A DNA stretch of 64,000 nt from Jeotgalibacillus malaysiensis (GTDB taxonomy: Bacteria; Bacillota; Bacilli; Bacillales; Jeotgalibacillaceae): assembly GCA_000818095.1 (NCBI GenBank), contig CP009416.1:1286501-1350500 (forward strand), written 5' to 3'. The notes beneath the pieces were generated by a model. That model ran no database searches. It was not told where the DNA came from and saw nothing but the letters and a program-made list of their open reading frames with translations. This document shows positions 37,540-46,439 of the stretch, in pieces (positions within the stretch are counted from its first letter, which is position 1; the number at the start of each line of letters is the position of its first letter). The translations under genes were made by a program, and so were the position numbers.

Positions 37540-37570
37540 GGCAAACAGGTCCTTACAGGGCCTGTTTGCC
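37540..37570 (+). other. intercistronic hairpin in the TRAP operon
   Basis: GGCAAACAGG plus TCC pairs with GGG plus CCTGTTTGCC, 13 pairs around TTACA, 26 bases after the binding-protein stop. There is no T run, so it looks like an mRNA-stabilising or partial-attenuation hairpin that keeps binding-protein levels above permease levels. Confidence 0.7.
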
Positions 37571-37594
37571 CATTCTTATGGAGTTGTCAATGAA

Positions 37595-38116
37595 ATGCAG
37601 AAGAAAAAAATGATTCCTATTCTGATTATCCTTATAACGGGAGTATTTTTTGCTGCTGTATTTCTGCCATTCAGACAAGCGATAACATTTCATCATCAGC
37701 AATCAGGAGAGCTGATCAGCTATATCCCCGCATCAGACAAAACAGATTTTCAATTAAGCTATACGCATTCAATACATCAATCAGAGGTTATTGATTTTTA
37801 TCAAATCACACAAGAAAATGAGATTAGGCAAATCGCACTTGAGTATGAAGATCTGGCAATTGGTATGCCATCAAATGCGATGTATGAAGGCGAGACATTC
37901 GTTGAAGAAGATGGAAAGTACAGGATTGAGAATATGAACCGTGTGTTTCCATCCATTAATCTGCATACAAGTCAGGTTGTAGTCAGTCACGTCATTCACT
38001 ATCGTGACAAGGATTATGCCCTGGATGACTATATTGAACCTGGAACATTTATTACAATTTCTATTAAACAATTAACTTTATCAGAGCTTTTGAGAGGAGT
38101 TGGGATGGATGACTGA
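37595..38116 (+). CDS. DUF1850 protein of the TAXI TRAP operon
   Basis: 173 residues from the ATG at 37595; the earlier ATG at 37526 would put the hairpin inside the gene and adds a sequence without domain character. One N-terminal helix (IPILIILITGVFFAAVFLPF) followed by an extracytoplasmic DUF1850 domain: FQLSYTHSIHQSEVIDFYQI and YEDLAIGMPSNAMYEGE. The family is almost always found beside TAXI TRAP transporters; its role is unknown. It overlaps the permease start. Confidence 0.82.
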   Translation: MQKKKMIPILIILITGVFFAAVFLPFRQAITFHHQQSGELISYIPASDKTDFQLSYTHSIHQSEVIDFYQITQENEIRQIALEYEDLAIGMPSNAMYEGETFVEEDGKYRIENMNRVFPSINLHTSQVVVSHVIHYRDKDYALDDYIEPGTFITISIKQLTLSELLRGVGMDD

Positions 38117-40097
38117 GGACAAGAATAAAGCTGAACTGGAGCATAAAGACGATGAACAGTTCGGTGAGAAAGAACAAAAAGATCTGCTGGCAAAATATGA
38201 TCCCGATGCAAGAACGAAACAATATGAGGGCATTCTGAACTGGATCGTCTTTATCGGGCTGATTGCGTTTTCTGTATTTCAAATCTATGCTGCCATTACA
38301 CAGTCGATTCCAAGACAAACGCTATTATCTATTCATTTAGGTTTTGCACTTACTTTAGTATTTCTGCTGTTTCCAGTTACAAAAAAGAAGGTTGGTCACA
38401 ACAAACTCACTTGGTATGACAGTATTCTGGCACTGCTGTCAATCTGGGTAGGTGCTTACTATCCGCTGAATGAAGATCGGATTGTCAATACGATCGGATC
38501 AATTTCACCAATGGATTTCTGGACAGGTCTGATTGCGATTTTGCTTGTACTTGAAGCAACAAGACGTGCAGTTGGTCTGCCAATTATGATTATCGCAGTG
38601 ACATTTATGGCGTATGCCTATTTCGGACCGCAGATGCCGGGCTTCCTGCGTCACAGAGGACTTGACATGGAAGCATTAGTGAATACCATGTTTATTTCTT
38701 CAGAAGGTATTTTCGGAACGCCGCTTTATGTATCGGCAACATTTATTTTCCTGTTCCTGCTATTTGGCGCTTTCCTCGTGAAGACTGGAATTGGTCAATA
38801 CTTTAATGATCTTGCTGTGGCATTCGCCGGTAAAGCAGTAGGTGGACCTGCAAAAGTTGCGATCTTCTCGAGTGCGATGCAGGGAACAATCAGCGGTAGT
38901 TCTGTAGCAAACGTTGTAACATCGGGTTCATTCACAATTCCGATGATGAAACGGCTTGGCTACAGAAAAGAATTTGCCGGTGGTGTAGAGGCAGCCGCTT
39001 CTACGGGTGGACAGCTGATGCCGCCAATCATGGGTGCGGCAGCGTTCCTGATGGTTGAGTTTATAGGCGGTGTAACATATTGGGAAATTGCCAAAGCTGC
39101 TACAATTCCTGCTTTATTATATTTTGCAGGGATCTGGATCATTACGCACTTTGAAGCGAAAAGAATTGGTCTGACAGGATTACCTGACTCGGAAATTCCG
39201 AAAAAATCAGAAGTGCTAAAAAAGATATATTTATTAACACCAATCTTTGCAGTTATTTTCTTACTGCTTGACGGGAACTCAATTATCAGAGCTGCGCTTT
39301 ATTCAATCGTAATTACGATTCTTGTCAGCTTAATCAGAAAAGATACGCGAATTAATATCAGAAAGTTTTTCGATGGACTTGCAGATGGTGCGAGAACTGC
39401 TTTATCAGTTGCTGTAGCGACAGCCTGTGCTGGTATTATCGTAGGGGTTGTAACACGTACCGGACTTGGTTTGAAGCTTGCTAACGGCCTTGTAGAGCTA
39501 TCAGGCGGTATCCTGCTGCTCACGCTATTCTTTACAATGTTTGCAGCGATCATTCTTGGAATGGGATCACCAACTACTGCAAACTATGTAATTACAGCCA
39601 CGATTGCAGCACCGGCACTGATTCTTCTTGATGTGCCGCCACTTGCTGCTCACCTGTTTGTATTCTACTTTGGAATTGTGGCAGATATTACGCCACCGGT
39701 AGCGCTCGCCGCGTTTGCCGCCGCAGGGGTATCGGGCGGGGAACCGATACGAACCGGGGTCAATGCCGCCAAGCTTGCCATTGGGGCATTCATCATCCCG
39801 TATATGTTTGTACTATCGCCACAGCTTCTGCTAATCGATACAAATGCAGGAGAAATTACACTTTCAGTTGTCACAGCCCTTGCAGGTATGACAGCGATTG
39901 GTGCAGCAGTGATTGGTTACTGGTACAGACCGGTACATCCAATTGAAAGAATTCTTGCACTGACTGCAGGTATTATGCTGATTTATCCTGAAGGGATTAC
40001 TGACTTGCTTGGCGCCGGATTGTTTGTTGCGCTGCTTGTTCTTCAGTTTGTATGGAAGAGAAAAGACAAAAACAATCTTCAGACTGCCAAAGCATAA
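38109..40097 (+). CDS. TRAP transporter permease, fused DctQ-DctM type
   Basis: 662 residues, ATG at 38109 behind GAGGAG and overlapping the DUF1850 stop. About 18 or more hydrophobic helices; an N-terminal small-subunit part is fused to the large subunit. Signatures: FSSAMQGTISGSSVANVVTS, GVEAAASTGGQLMPPIMGAAAF, ILGMGSPTTANYVITATIAAP, and FGIVADITPPVALAAFAAAG. It uses an ion gradient (Na+ in most TRAP systems) to import the ligand held by the TAXI protein. Confidence 0.93.
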   Translation: MTEDKNKAELEHKDDEQFGEKEQKDLLAKYDPDARTKQYEGILNWIVFIGLIAFSVFQIYAAITQSIPRQTLLSIHLGFALTLVFLLFPVTKKKVGHNKLTWYDSILALLSIWVGAYYPLNEDRIVNTIGSISPMDFWTGLIAILLVLEATRRAVGLPIMIIAVTFMAYAYFGPQMPGFLRHRGLDMEALVNTMFISSEGIFGTPLYVSATFIFLFLLFGAFLVKTGIGQYFNDLAVAFAGKAVGGPAKVAIFSSAMQGTISGSSVANVVTSGSFTIPMMKRLGYRKEFAGGVEAAASTGGQLMPPIMGAAAFLMVEFIGGVTYWEIAKAATIPALLYFAGIWIITHFEAKRIGLTGLPDSEIPKKSEVLKKIYLLTPIFAVIFLLLDGNSIIRAALYSIVITILVSLIRKDTRINIRKFFDGLADGARTALSVAVATACAGIIVGVVTRTGLGLKLANGLVELSGGILLLTLFFTMFAAIILGMGSPTTANYVITATIAAPALILLDVPPLAAHLFVFYFGIVADITPPVALAAFAAAGVSGGEPIRTGVNAAKLAIGAFIIPYMFVLSPQLLLIDTNAGEITLSVVTALAGMTAIGAAVIGYWYRPVHPIERILALTAGIMLIYPEGITDLLGAGLFVALLVLQFVWKRKDKNNLQTAKA

Positions 40098-40098
40098 C

Positions 40099-40144
40099 AA
40101 AAAGCCTCCTGTTACCGGATCAATTCCGGTAACAGGAGGCTTTT
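40099..40144. terminator. terminator of the TRAP operon
   Basis: AAGCCTCCTGTTACCGG, loop ATCAATT, CCGGTAACAGGAGGCTT, then TT; A-rich on the left so it may work both ways. Confidence 0.9.
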
Positions 40145-40148
40145 ATAT

Positions 40149-40553
40149 TTATTTGAGATTGTGCTTTTGCCCGAGGCTGGTTGCCCAGGATTCACACCAA
40201 AAAGCGTCGTAGGGCTTTAACGAATAACCTTTCTTTATTTTACGCGCCCGGTAATGATAACGTACTGCTGAAGGAATGGAGACCGCGAAAGGCATGAGAG
40301 GACCCAGGTACAGGTTTTGAAAACAGTGCCCATATTCATGAGATTTCAATCGATCAGAGCCATTTTTCTGAATGAAGAAAAAGCCTCCAAAATTTACACC
40401 TCCCCAGTTTTCACCCGCTTCAAAGTAAATTGCCTGTCTGTAGCGTTTTGGTCTTTTGCCAGAGCATAATAATATACAAGCTAAAATGGTACCTGGAATA
40501 TTGATCAATATACCCCAGGTTAACTGAATGAACCAGAATAGATAGGTATTCAT
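40149..40553 (-). CDS. membrane protein with HExxH-like motif, function unknown
   Basis: 134 residues. N-terminal helix (YLFWFIQLTWGILINIPGTILACILL), then GENWGGVNFGGFFFIQ and LKSHEYGHCFQNLYLGPLMPF, where HEYGH has the form of a zinc peptidase motif; a conserved-looking end CESWATSLGQ includes a possible third-ligand glutamate. I do not recognise a named family, and peptidase activity is only a suggestion. Solitary gene on the minus strand, sharing the TRAP terminator. Confidence 0.65.
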   Translation of the reverse strand: MNTYLFWFIQLTWGILINIPGTILACILLCSGKRPKRYRQAIYFEAGENWGGVNFGGFFFIQKNGSDRLKSHEYGHCFQNLYLGPLMPFAVSIPSAVRYHYRARKIKKGYSLKPYDAFWCESWATSLGQKHNLK

Positions 40554-40633
40554 GGAATCTCCTTTAAAATGGGGATCGTTGGCGATCTTTCTGTTTCTAT
40601 TCTAACGGTTTGATCTTACTTTGTCAGCGCATG

Positions 40634-40665
40634 AAAAAAAGCACTTTTTATTAAAAAGTGCTTTT
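40634..40665 (-). terminator. terminator of the tRNA-Val gene
   Basis: On the minus strand AAAAGCACTTTTTA pairs with TAAAAAGTGCTTTT and is followed by more T. Confidence 0.8.
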
Positions 40666-40670
40666 CCGGA

Positions 40671-40742
40671 TGACCTGTGAGGGACTTGAACCCCCGACCC
40701 CTTCCCTGTCAAGGAAGTGCTCTCCCACTGAGCTAACAGGTC
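40671..40742 (-). tRNA. tRNA-Val (anticodon GAC)
   Basis: Cloverleaf on the minus strand: acceptor GACCTGT/ACAGGTC, D arm GCTCAGTGGGAGAGC, anticodon stem CTTCC/GGAAG with loop TTGACAG (anticodon GAC), T arm GGGGGTTCAAGTCCCTC, discriminator A. CCA is not encoded. 72 nt. It stands alone rather than in an rRNA-linked tRNA cluster and has its own terminator. Confidence 0.92.
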
Positions 40743-40856
40743 ATAATTATTGTAATGAGTCAATGTTATATGTATCGGACAAGTATTATCTTACCTTTTA
40801 GACAATCCATTGTCAATCAGTTATTGTGAGTATATTAGACTTTTAAAAGAGGTGCC

Positions 40857-41978
40857 ATGATGAAAAAAATCATTGTAATAGGCGGAGGGATTGCAGGTGC
40901 TTCAGCTGCTTATTATTTATCAAAGCAACCGTGTGAAGTGATATTAATTGATCGTGAAGATCCGGGACAGGCTACCGGTGCAGCAGCAGGCATTATCTGT
41001 CCATGGCTTTCACAAAGAAGAAATAAAAAGTGGTATTTTCTTGTGAAAGAAGGTGCCGCCTATTATCCGGAATTAATTGAAGAACTACAATGTGATGGGG
41101 AAACTGATACGGGATATAAAAAAACTGGGGGAATCGCACTGCATGCTGAACGATCAAAAAGAGATAAAATGATGGAGCGTGCAATAGAGAAAAGGGAAGA
41201 AGCGCCTGAGATCGGAGAAATCAATGCTATTGATGACGAACAGATCAAACAGCTGTTTCCTTATCTGACTGAGGAATACCACGGATTACATGTTACCGGA
41301 GCAGCCCGTGTAGACGGAAGAAAGCTCAGGCAGTCTCTGATTCGTGCGATGCAAAAAAATGGGGGGCAGCTGATAACAGGAGATGCGCAGTTACAGAGTG
41401 ATGAGACAAAGTCTGTAACTGTACTTGTAAATGGTAAACGTCATTCAGCTGACCGAATTATTTTAGCGGCTGGCGCATGGGCACCTGAAGTGTTAAAAAA
41501 CCTTCATATAAAGATTGATGTTTCTTATCAAAAAGCGCAGATCAGTCACCTGGGTGTTGCTGAAGAAACAAGTGAGCTTCCTGTTGTAATGCCGCCGGGT
41601 GATCAATATCTTCTCGCGTTTGATGATCAGAGAATTGTTGCAGGTACAACTCATGAGAACGACAGACCAATGGATGATAAAATCACAGCCGGTGGAATTG
41701 CTGAAATTATGGGGAAAACATTGGCCGTTGCTGGCCACCTGAGTGAGGCTGAATATCTTGAGACCAGAGTGGGTTACCGGCCTTTCACACCGGGCTTCTT
41801 ACCGGTTGCCGGACCTTTTCCGCACATTCCCAAGCTTTTATTTATTAACGGACTTGGATCATCAGGCTTAACATCCGGTCCATTCATAGGAAAGGAAGTT
41901 GCAAAAATAGCTTTAGGGCAAGAATCAAACATTAATCCGGAAGATTATCCGGTGGAGAATATAATAAAAGAGCGCTAA
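40857..41978 (+). CDS. FAD-dependent oxidoreductase (DAO family)
   Basis: 373 residues of the D-amino-acid oxidase-like family. IIVIGGGIAGASAAYYLSKQ is the FAD-binding Rossmann motif, VILIDRED the ribose-binding acid, TGAAAGIICPWLSQRRNKKWY a family segment, and VGYRPFTPGFLPVAGPFP...INGLGSSGLTSGPFIG the C-terminal flavin contact. Possible substrates are glycine, sarcosine or a related amine; none can be assigned. AGAGGTG precedes tandem ATG codons. Confidence 0.88.
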   Translation: MMKKIIVIGGGIAGASAAYYLSKQPCEVILIDREDPGQATGAAAGIICPWLSQRRNKKWYFLVKEGAAYYPELIEELQCDGETDTGYKKTGGIALHAERSKRDKMMERAIEKREEAPEIGEINAIDDEQIKQLFPYLTEEYHGLHVTGAARVDGRKLRQSLIRAMQKNGGQLITGDAQLQSDETKSVTVLVNGKRHSADRIILAAGAWAPEVLKNLHIKIDVSYQKAQISHLGVAEETSELPVVMPPGDQYLLAFDDQRIVAGTTHENDRPMDDKITAGGIAEIMGKTLAVAGHLSEAEYLETRVGYRPFTPGFLPVAGPFPHIPKLLFINGLGSSGLTSGPFIGKEVAKIALGQESNINPEDYPVENIIKER

Positions 41979-41992
41979 TCGGCGCTCTTTTA
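41966..41992. terminator. bidirectional terminator
   Basis: AAAAGAGCGC, TAATCG, GCGCTCTTTT. It overlaps the stop of the oxidoreductase gene and the 3' end of the histidine kinase gene. Confidence 0.75.
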
Positions 41993-43255
41993 TCGTTCTC
42001 TATAAACAGGAAGGAAGATCTCAAATGTCGTTCCGTGATTTTTTACACTGGATACTTTTACAGAACCGCCAATCGCTTTGATAATGCTGTAAGAGACCAT
42101 TAGCCCAAGACCTGTGCCTTTTTCTTTCGTTGAAAAGTAAGGTTCACCCAGCCTGTTGACCTCTTCATCAGACATGCCATGGCCTTGGTCGGCCACACAT
42201 AATACGTAGCCTTTGGAATCACTGGATATACTGATAGTCAGCACCCCGCCGTCTGGCATCGCTTCAATGCCATTTTTAAAAATATTGATCAGGCTTTGCT
42301 GGAACTGCTTTTTCTCAGCAAGTAGCAGAGCATTTTCAGGAAGCTGGTCGTGCAGGTGAATATCTACGTGATTCATATTCGCCAGGGGCTGAATTACATT
42401 CACAGAATGAGTCAGTTCCTCTTTAATTCTGATGATATCCTGCTGATCAGAAGCCGGCTTTGCAAATGTCAGATAGTCATTAATAATATCTGTTGCATGA
42501 TCGATTTCTTTCAGCGCAGTATATAAATAATAGTCCTGGCGTTCATCCTGTCCGCGGTCCTGAAGCGCCATCTGAATGAAGCCTCTGCTCACTGTGAGCG
42601 GGTTTCTTACTTCATGTGAGATACTTGCTGCTAAGTGGCTGACAACAGAAAGTTTTTCAGCTCTGATTAAATCATTTAAAATCAGGAAGTTTGTTCTGAT
42701 GATTTCCCATAAAATCATTGCGACAATCAGGCCGACAATATTAATAATCGTAAATGTCACCCACACATCAAGCGGCATTAATACATTAAAAATTAGATAA
42801 GATAATGTCAGGTTACACAGGACGAGAAAAGAAACAAGTAAAGTGCCGATCATGATTTTACCTGGGACTTTTGAGCGTTGAAACTGCTTCATGAATGCGA
42901 GGTATAAAATCCAGATCAGCAATAACGTAATGGTTGATACCAGTACGCCGTCTCCACCCAGTGCAGCACGGCTGATCAATGCGACCGCCGTAAGGAAGAT
43001 TCCCATCCGGTAACCGCCATATAATGTACCGAGTACAATCGGAACCGCACGCAGGTCCCAAAGAAAGCCTTCATTAATGGTAAAAGGGAAGGAGAGGCAT
43101 AACAGAATAGATATGGCAGGGAAAATCGCTGCAAATTTACTTTCTTTCTTTTGCAGACGATTACGGTATGAATAAAAATAAACAATCTGAATAAATAATA
43201 AAGGCAGGATCATTAATAAAAAATTCACCAGCAGATCTTTCGTTAATACGTCCAT
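41990..43255 (-). CDS. 5TM sensor histidine kinase (KinB-like)
   Basis: 421 residues. N-terminal 5TM-LYT-type membrane region of five to six helices (about 1-190) with AVPIVLGTLYGGYRMGIFLTA; then the H-box SHLAASISHEVRNPLTVSRGF, N-box NIFKNGIEAMPDGG, and G-boxes VADQGHGMSDEE and STKEKGTGLGLMVSYSIIKA. No response regulator is next to it, which is the rule for phosphorelay kinases of spore formers such as KinB. A role in Spo0F phosphorylation is inference. Confidence 0.88.
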   Translation of the reverse strand: MDVLTKDLLVNFLLMILPLLFIQIVYFYSYRNRLQKKESKFAAIFPAISILLCLSFPFTINEGFLWDLRAVPIVLGTLYGGYRMGIFLTAVALISRAALGGDGVLVSTITLLLIWILYLAFMKQFQRSKVPGKIMIGTLLVSFLVLCNLTLSYLIFNVLMPLDVWVTFTIINIVGLIVAMILWEIIRTNFLILNDLIRAEKLSVVSHLAASISHEVRNPLTVSRGFIQMALQDRGQDERQDYYLYTALKEIDHATDIINDYLTFAKPASDQQDIIRIKEELTHSVNVIQPLANMNHVDIHLHDQLPENALLLAEKKQFQQSLINIFKNGIEAMPDGGVLTISISSDSKGYVLCVADQGHGMSDEEVNRLGEPYFSTKEKGTGLGLMVSYSIIKAIGGSVKVSSVKNHGTTFEIFLPVYRER

Positions 43256-43313
43256 ATATCAAACTCCATACAGTTAGTCAGTACGTATCATAACATAACT
43301 TAAAGCATTTAGA

Positions 43314-43342
43314 TTGAAAAATATCAGCGGTTACGCTATGAT
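43314..43342 (+). promoter_or_regulatory. promoter of the candidate structured RNA
   Basis: TTGAAA, exactly 17 bases, TATGAT; the predicted start is near 43349. Confidence 0.75.
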
Positions 43343-43348
43343 TCTAAT

Positions 43349-43564
43349 TCAGGCTGCGTTGTTCGTATGTTCTAAGTAAGTTTTAACCTTTGATCTGTTA
43401 ACGGGAGTTTTAAATAAAAGTCGGATTGTCATGCCTCATCAGCGTATGAGGACGCGCATGAACACTTTTGCGAACACCCACTTTGAGGAGTGGTGGTTTA
43501 AAAACTTTCTTAATAAAACTACGGCAAAGGCGGCTGTAAAACCGGGGATCTCCCCGGTTTTTTT
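43349..43564 (+). ncRNA. candidate structured small RNA, possibly 6S-like
   Basis: About 216 nt with its own promoter and terminator and no convincing frame. The ends pair: GCTGC..TTG at 43353-43361 with CAA..GCGGC at 43525-43534. After an internal bubble, AAGTAAGTTTTAACC (43374-43388) pairs with GGTTTAAAAACTTTCTT (43495-43511). Inside are hairpins (CTCAT/ATGAG within TCATGC/GCATGA; CCACT/AGTGG). A rod with a closing stem, central bubble and terminal arm of this size is the architecture of 6S RNA. I cannot confirm the family by sequence. Confidence 0.6.
43538..43564 (+). terminator. terminator of the candidate RNA
   Basis: ACCGGGGA, TC, TCCCCGGT, then seven T. It may also stop kynA transcripts, weakly. 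Confidence 0.85.
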
Positions 43565-43576
43565 AATGCCTTCTCC

Positions 43577-44395
43577 CTAAAGCTCCGTTCTCAAATCCCA
43601 AAGCTCCGGAAAGAAATAAGTATCGAGCACGCTTTTCAAGTAGTTAACACCTGCTGAGCCGCCGGTTCCTTTTTTGAACCCGATAATCCGTTCTACCGTC
43701 TTCATATGACGGAATCGCCACTGCTGGTGCCAGTCCTCAAGGTCAACAAGCTTTTCAGCAAGCTGATAAAGTGTCCAGTGGGTTGCGGAGTCTTTATAGA
43801 CTTCACTCCAGGCAGCTTTTACGTCAGCGTTTTTCTTATAAGGCATAGAGAAGTCCCTTTGAAGAATGTCCTCCGGTATATGAAAACCTGCCTCTGATAG
43901 CTTATCAATTGCGATATCATATAGACCCTTTTCCTGATACGCTTTTTCAAGCACCTGATAAATATCCTGATCCTGTTCATATATTTTTAGAATGTGCGGG
44001 ATTTTGTAGCCAAGTGAAAATTCAATCAGTCTGTACTGATACGACTGGAATCCTGAAGCTTTTCCAAGAGAATCACGGAATTCAATATATTCAGATGGAG
44101 TCATAGTAGCAAGAACATCCCAGGCTTTAATAATCTGCTCCTGAATTTTGGATACACGCGCAAGCTGTTTAAAGGCTGGTTCAAACTGATTACTAAGGAG
44201 TGATTCGCAGGCTGCCTGTATTTCGTGGATAATCAGCTTCATCCACAGTTCGCTTACCTGATGAATCACAATAAAAAGCATTTCATCATGATGTCCGGAC
44301 AGTCTGTTTTGTGCTGCGAGAAGCTGATCAAGAGAAAGGTAATCCGCATAGGTCATATCATTTTTAAAATCAGTATAGATTTGTTGATCACTCAT
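43577..44395 (-). CDS. kynA: tryptophan 2,3-dioxygenase
   Basis: Heme enzyme opening the indole ring of tryptophan to N-formylkynurenine. 272 residues: [33 protein letters not shown] (substrate pocket), and [20 protein letters not shown] with the proximal heme histidine. kynB and kynU, the usual partners, are not adjacent. Solitary gene; the rest of the pathway would have to be elsewhere. Confidence 0.94.
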   Translation of the reverse strand: MSDQQIYTDFKNDMTYADYLSLDQLLAAQNRLSGHHDEMLFIVIHQVSELWMKLIIHEIQAACESLLSNQFEPAFKQLARVSKIQEQIIKAWDVLATMTPSEYIEFRDSLGKASGFQSYQYRLIEFSLGYKIPHILKIYEQDQDIYQVLEKAYQEKGLYDIAIDKLSEAGFHIPEDILQRDFSMPYKKNADVKAAWSEVYKDSATHWTLYQLAEKLVDLEDWHQQWRFRHMKTVERIIGFKKGTGGSAGVNYLKSVLDTYFFPELWDLRTEL

Positions 44396-44586
44396 TTAAT
44401 ACACATCCTTTTCCTTTATAAAGTGACATGTTCATTTTAACAAAACGCCTGATGAAAAAGGAAAAATTAAAAATAATGTAAAACTTATATGTGAAATGTG
44501 GTAAAATAGATTCATTACATATCTTTATATAGGCCTTTATTATTATCCTTTAATATATCCAATATATTTGAAGAAGGTGTAAAACA

Positions 44587-46389
44587 TTGTCCACGATGAA
44601 CCATTCTCTTTTCAGAACCCAACAGCAGCGGCTTTTTCAGCTTGCCAAGGCGAAAAGAATATCAGCACTTGAGCTTCAGTCTACCGTTGAGAAGCTTTGT
44701 GAGGCGATGGCTGAAATGATTCAGTGTGAGAGAGTAAGTGTGTGGGTCTTTGATCAGGAAGGTCCTGCATTAAACGCAGTGAATGTATATCATGGTACTC
44801 ATTCAAAAGGTGAAGTCTTACATAAAGAACAGTTTCCTTATTACTTCAGTCTTCTGCAGGGCACAAGGGTACTTTCTATTTCAGATGTTTCTTCAGATGA
44901 ACGGGTAGGAGAGCTATATCCGCATTATTTTAAGGAAGCTGGAAATATCCGTTCAATGATCGATGCACCAATTGTGATGGCGAATGGAGTAATTGGTGTT
45001 ATTTGTTGTGAAACTTCAAGACAAACGGAGTGGGGAAAGCTTGATGAATCCTTAGCGGGCAGTTTTGCGGATTTGATCGCGTTTCTTTTTGACAGTATTC
45101 AGCAGCAGGAGCTTGAAAAGAGACTCGAACACCTCGCATATTATGACCAGCTGACTTCTCTACCTAACCTCAATCTGTTTTACAAGGAAGCAGACAGCCG
45201 GATTGAAAAAGGTCACTACAGCGTCTGTTATATAGAAATTGATCAGTTGCATCAGATGGTTGATGCGCTTGGTTATGACTCAGGAGATCTAATTGTTAAA
45301 AAGATCGCCGAACGCTTCAACAGGATGTTAAAGAACGGTGAGTTTCTGGCTAAAGCTGATCAGGCACACTTTGTGTTTTTAACAGACCGGGTGAACATAG
45401 AAGAAAGAATTCATCAGATTCAATTTTTATTAACGACACCTTTTAAAGTAAATAATTATGACGTTGCTGCTTCCTTCAGTTTCGGGATCAGTCAGTCCGG
45501 ATGCTCCGCAAAAGAGCGTCTGCAAACAGCCCAGATTGCACTGAACAGAGGAAAGGAACTCTCATCAAGGAACAGCCTGACCTATTTCACAGATGAGATG
45601 AAGGATACGAGCAGAGACCATTTTGAAATTGAGATGAACCTGAGAAAAGGTCTTGAACTCAATCAGTTCACCCTCTACTATCAGCCGCAAATTAAAGCAT
45701 CTACAGGAATGGTCTCAGGCTTTGAAGCACTTGTCAGGTGGAATCACCCTGAAATCGGTCTTGTCGCACCAGATGTATTTATCCCGCTGGCTGAATCAAC
45801 AGGGTTTATCGTACCGCTTGGAGAATGGATTATTGAGCAGTCTATCAGGAAAATGAGTGAGCTTGAACAGACGGGGGCTGAGAATATAATGATCTCAGTT
45901 AATATTTCTCCGAGACAGTTTATTCATGAGAATCTGCCGGAAATGATTTTCAGGACACTGGCATTATATAATGTCGCGCCATCTCGGTTGTGCCTGGAAA
46001 TTACAGAATCAGTGGCAATGGAAGAAAATACTCTTGTCATTGAAAGGTTGAATCTCTTTAGTGAAAAGGGAATCAGACTGTCGATTGACGACTTTGGAAC
46101 AGGATTTTCTGCATTCGTTTACCTTCAGGATTATCCTGTGCATGAAATTAAAATAGATCGTGAATTCATAAAAGTTCTGACAGATAATAAAAAGAGTAAA
46201 GCACTTGTGAAAACGATTATCGATCTGGCAGGAAATCTCGAGCTGTCAGTCATTGCTGAAGGTGTCGAAACACCGGCTCAGCTTGATCTTCTAAGAGAGT
46301 TAGGGTGCGATTATTTTCAGGGGTATCTGATTAGCAGACCATTGCCTTCAGATGAGCTTGAAAAGTGGATGAACCAATTCGAATATTAA
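44587..46389 (+). CDS. GAF-GGDEF-EAL protein, probable c-di-GMP phosphodiesterase
   Basis: 600 residues, TTG start behind GAAGAAGGTG. GAF domain (about 20-170), then a GGDEF domain (about 185-330) whose active site reads ADQAHFVFL instead of GGDEF and cannot make c-di-GMP, then a complete EAL domain: FEALVRW, SVNISPRQF, CLEITES, SIDDFGTGFS, IKIDREF, AEGVET. So it should degrade c-di-GMP, with the GAF and degenerate GGDEF parts as sensors. Cytosolic; no membrane helices. Confidence 0.92.
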   Translation: MSTMNHSLFRTQQQRLFQLAKAKRISALELQSTVEKLCEAMAEMIQCERVSVWVFDQEGPALNAVNVYHGTHSKGEVLHKEQFPYYFSLLQGTRVLSISDVSSDERVGELYPHYFKEAGNIRSMIDAPIVMANGVIGVICCETSRQTEWGKLDESLAGSFADLIAFLFDSIQQQELEKRLEHLAYYDQLTSLPNLNLFYKEADSRIEKGHYSVCYIEIDQLHQMVDALGYDSGDLIVKKIAERFNRMLKNGEFLAKADQAHFVFLTDRVNIEERIHQIQFLLTTPFKVNNYDVAASFSFGISQSGCSAKERLQTAQIALNRGKELSSRNSLTYFTDEMKDTSRDHFEIEMNLRKGLELNQFTLYYQPQIKASTGMVSGFEALVRWNHPEIGLVAPDVFIPLAESTGFIVPLGEWIIEQSIRKMSELEQTGAENIMISVNISPRQFIHENLPEMIFRTLALYNVAPSRLCLEITESVAMEENTLVIERLNLFSEKGIRLSIDDFGTGFSAFVYLQDYPVHEIKIDREFIKVLTDNKKSKALVKTIIDLAGNLELSVIAEGVETPAQLDLLRELGCDYFQGYLISRPLPSDELEKWMNQFEY

Positions 46390-46394
46390 TATTT

Positions 46395-46427
46395 AAAGCA
46401 GCCTGTCGTATTCTGACAGGCTGCTTT
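46395..46427. terminator. hairpin between converging genes
   Basis: AAAGCAGCCTGTC, loop GTATTCT, GACAGGCTGCTTT; lacks a long T run on either side. Confidence 0.7.
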
Positions 46428-46439
46428 AGATAAAAAAAC

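Noticed and set aside
37526-37594. Upstream start of the DUF1850 gene
   Set aside because: It would encode the intercistronic hairpin and has no ribosome binding site.
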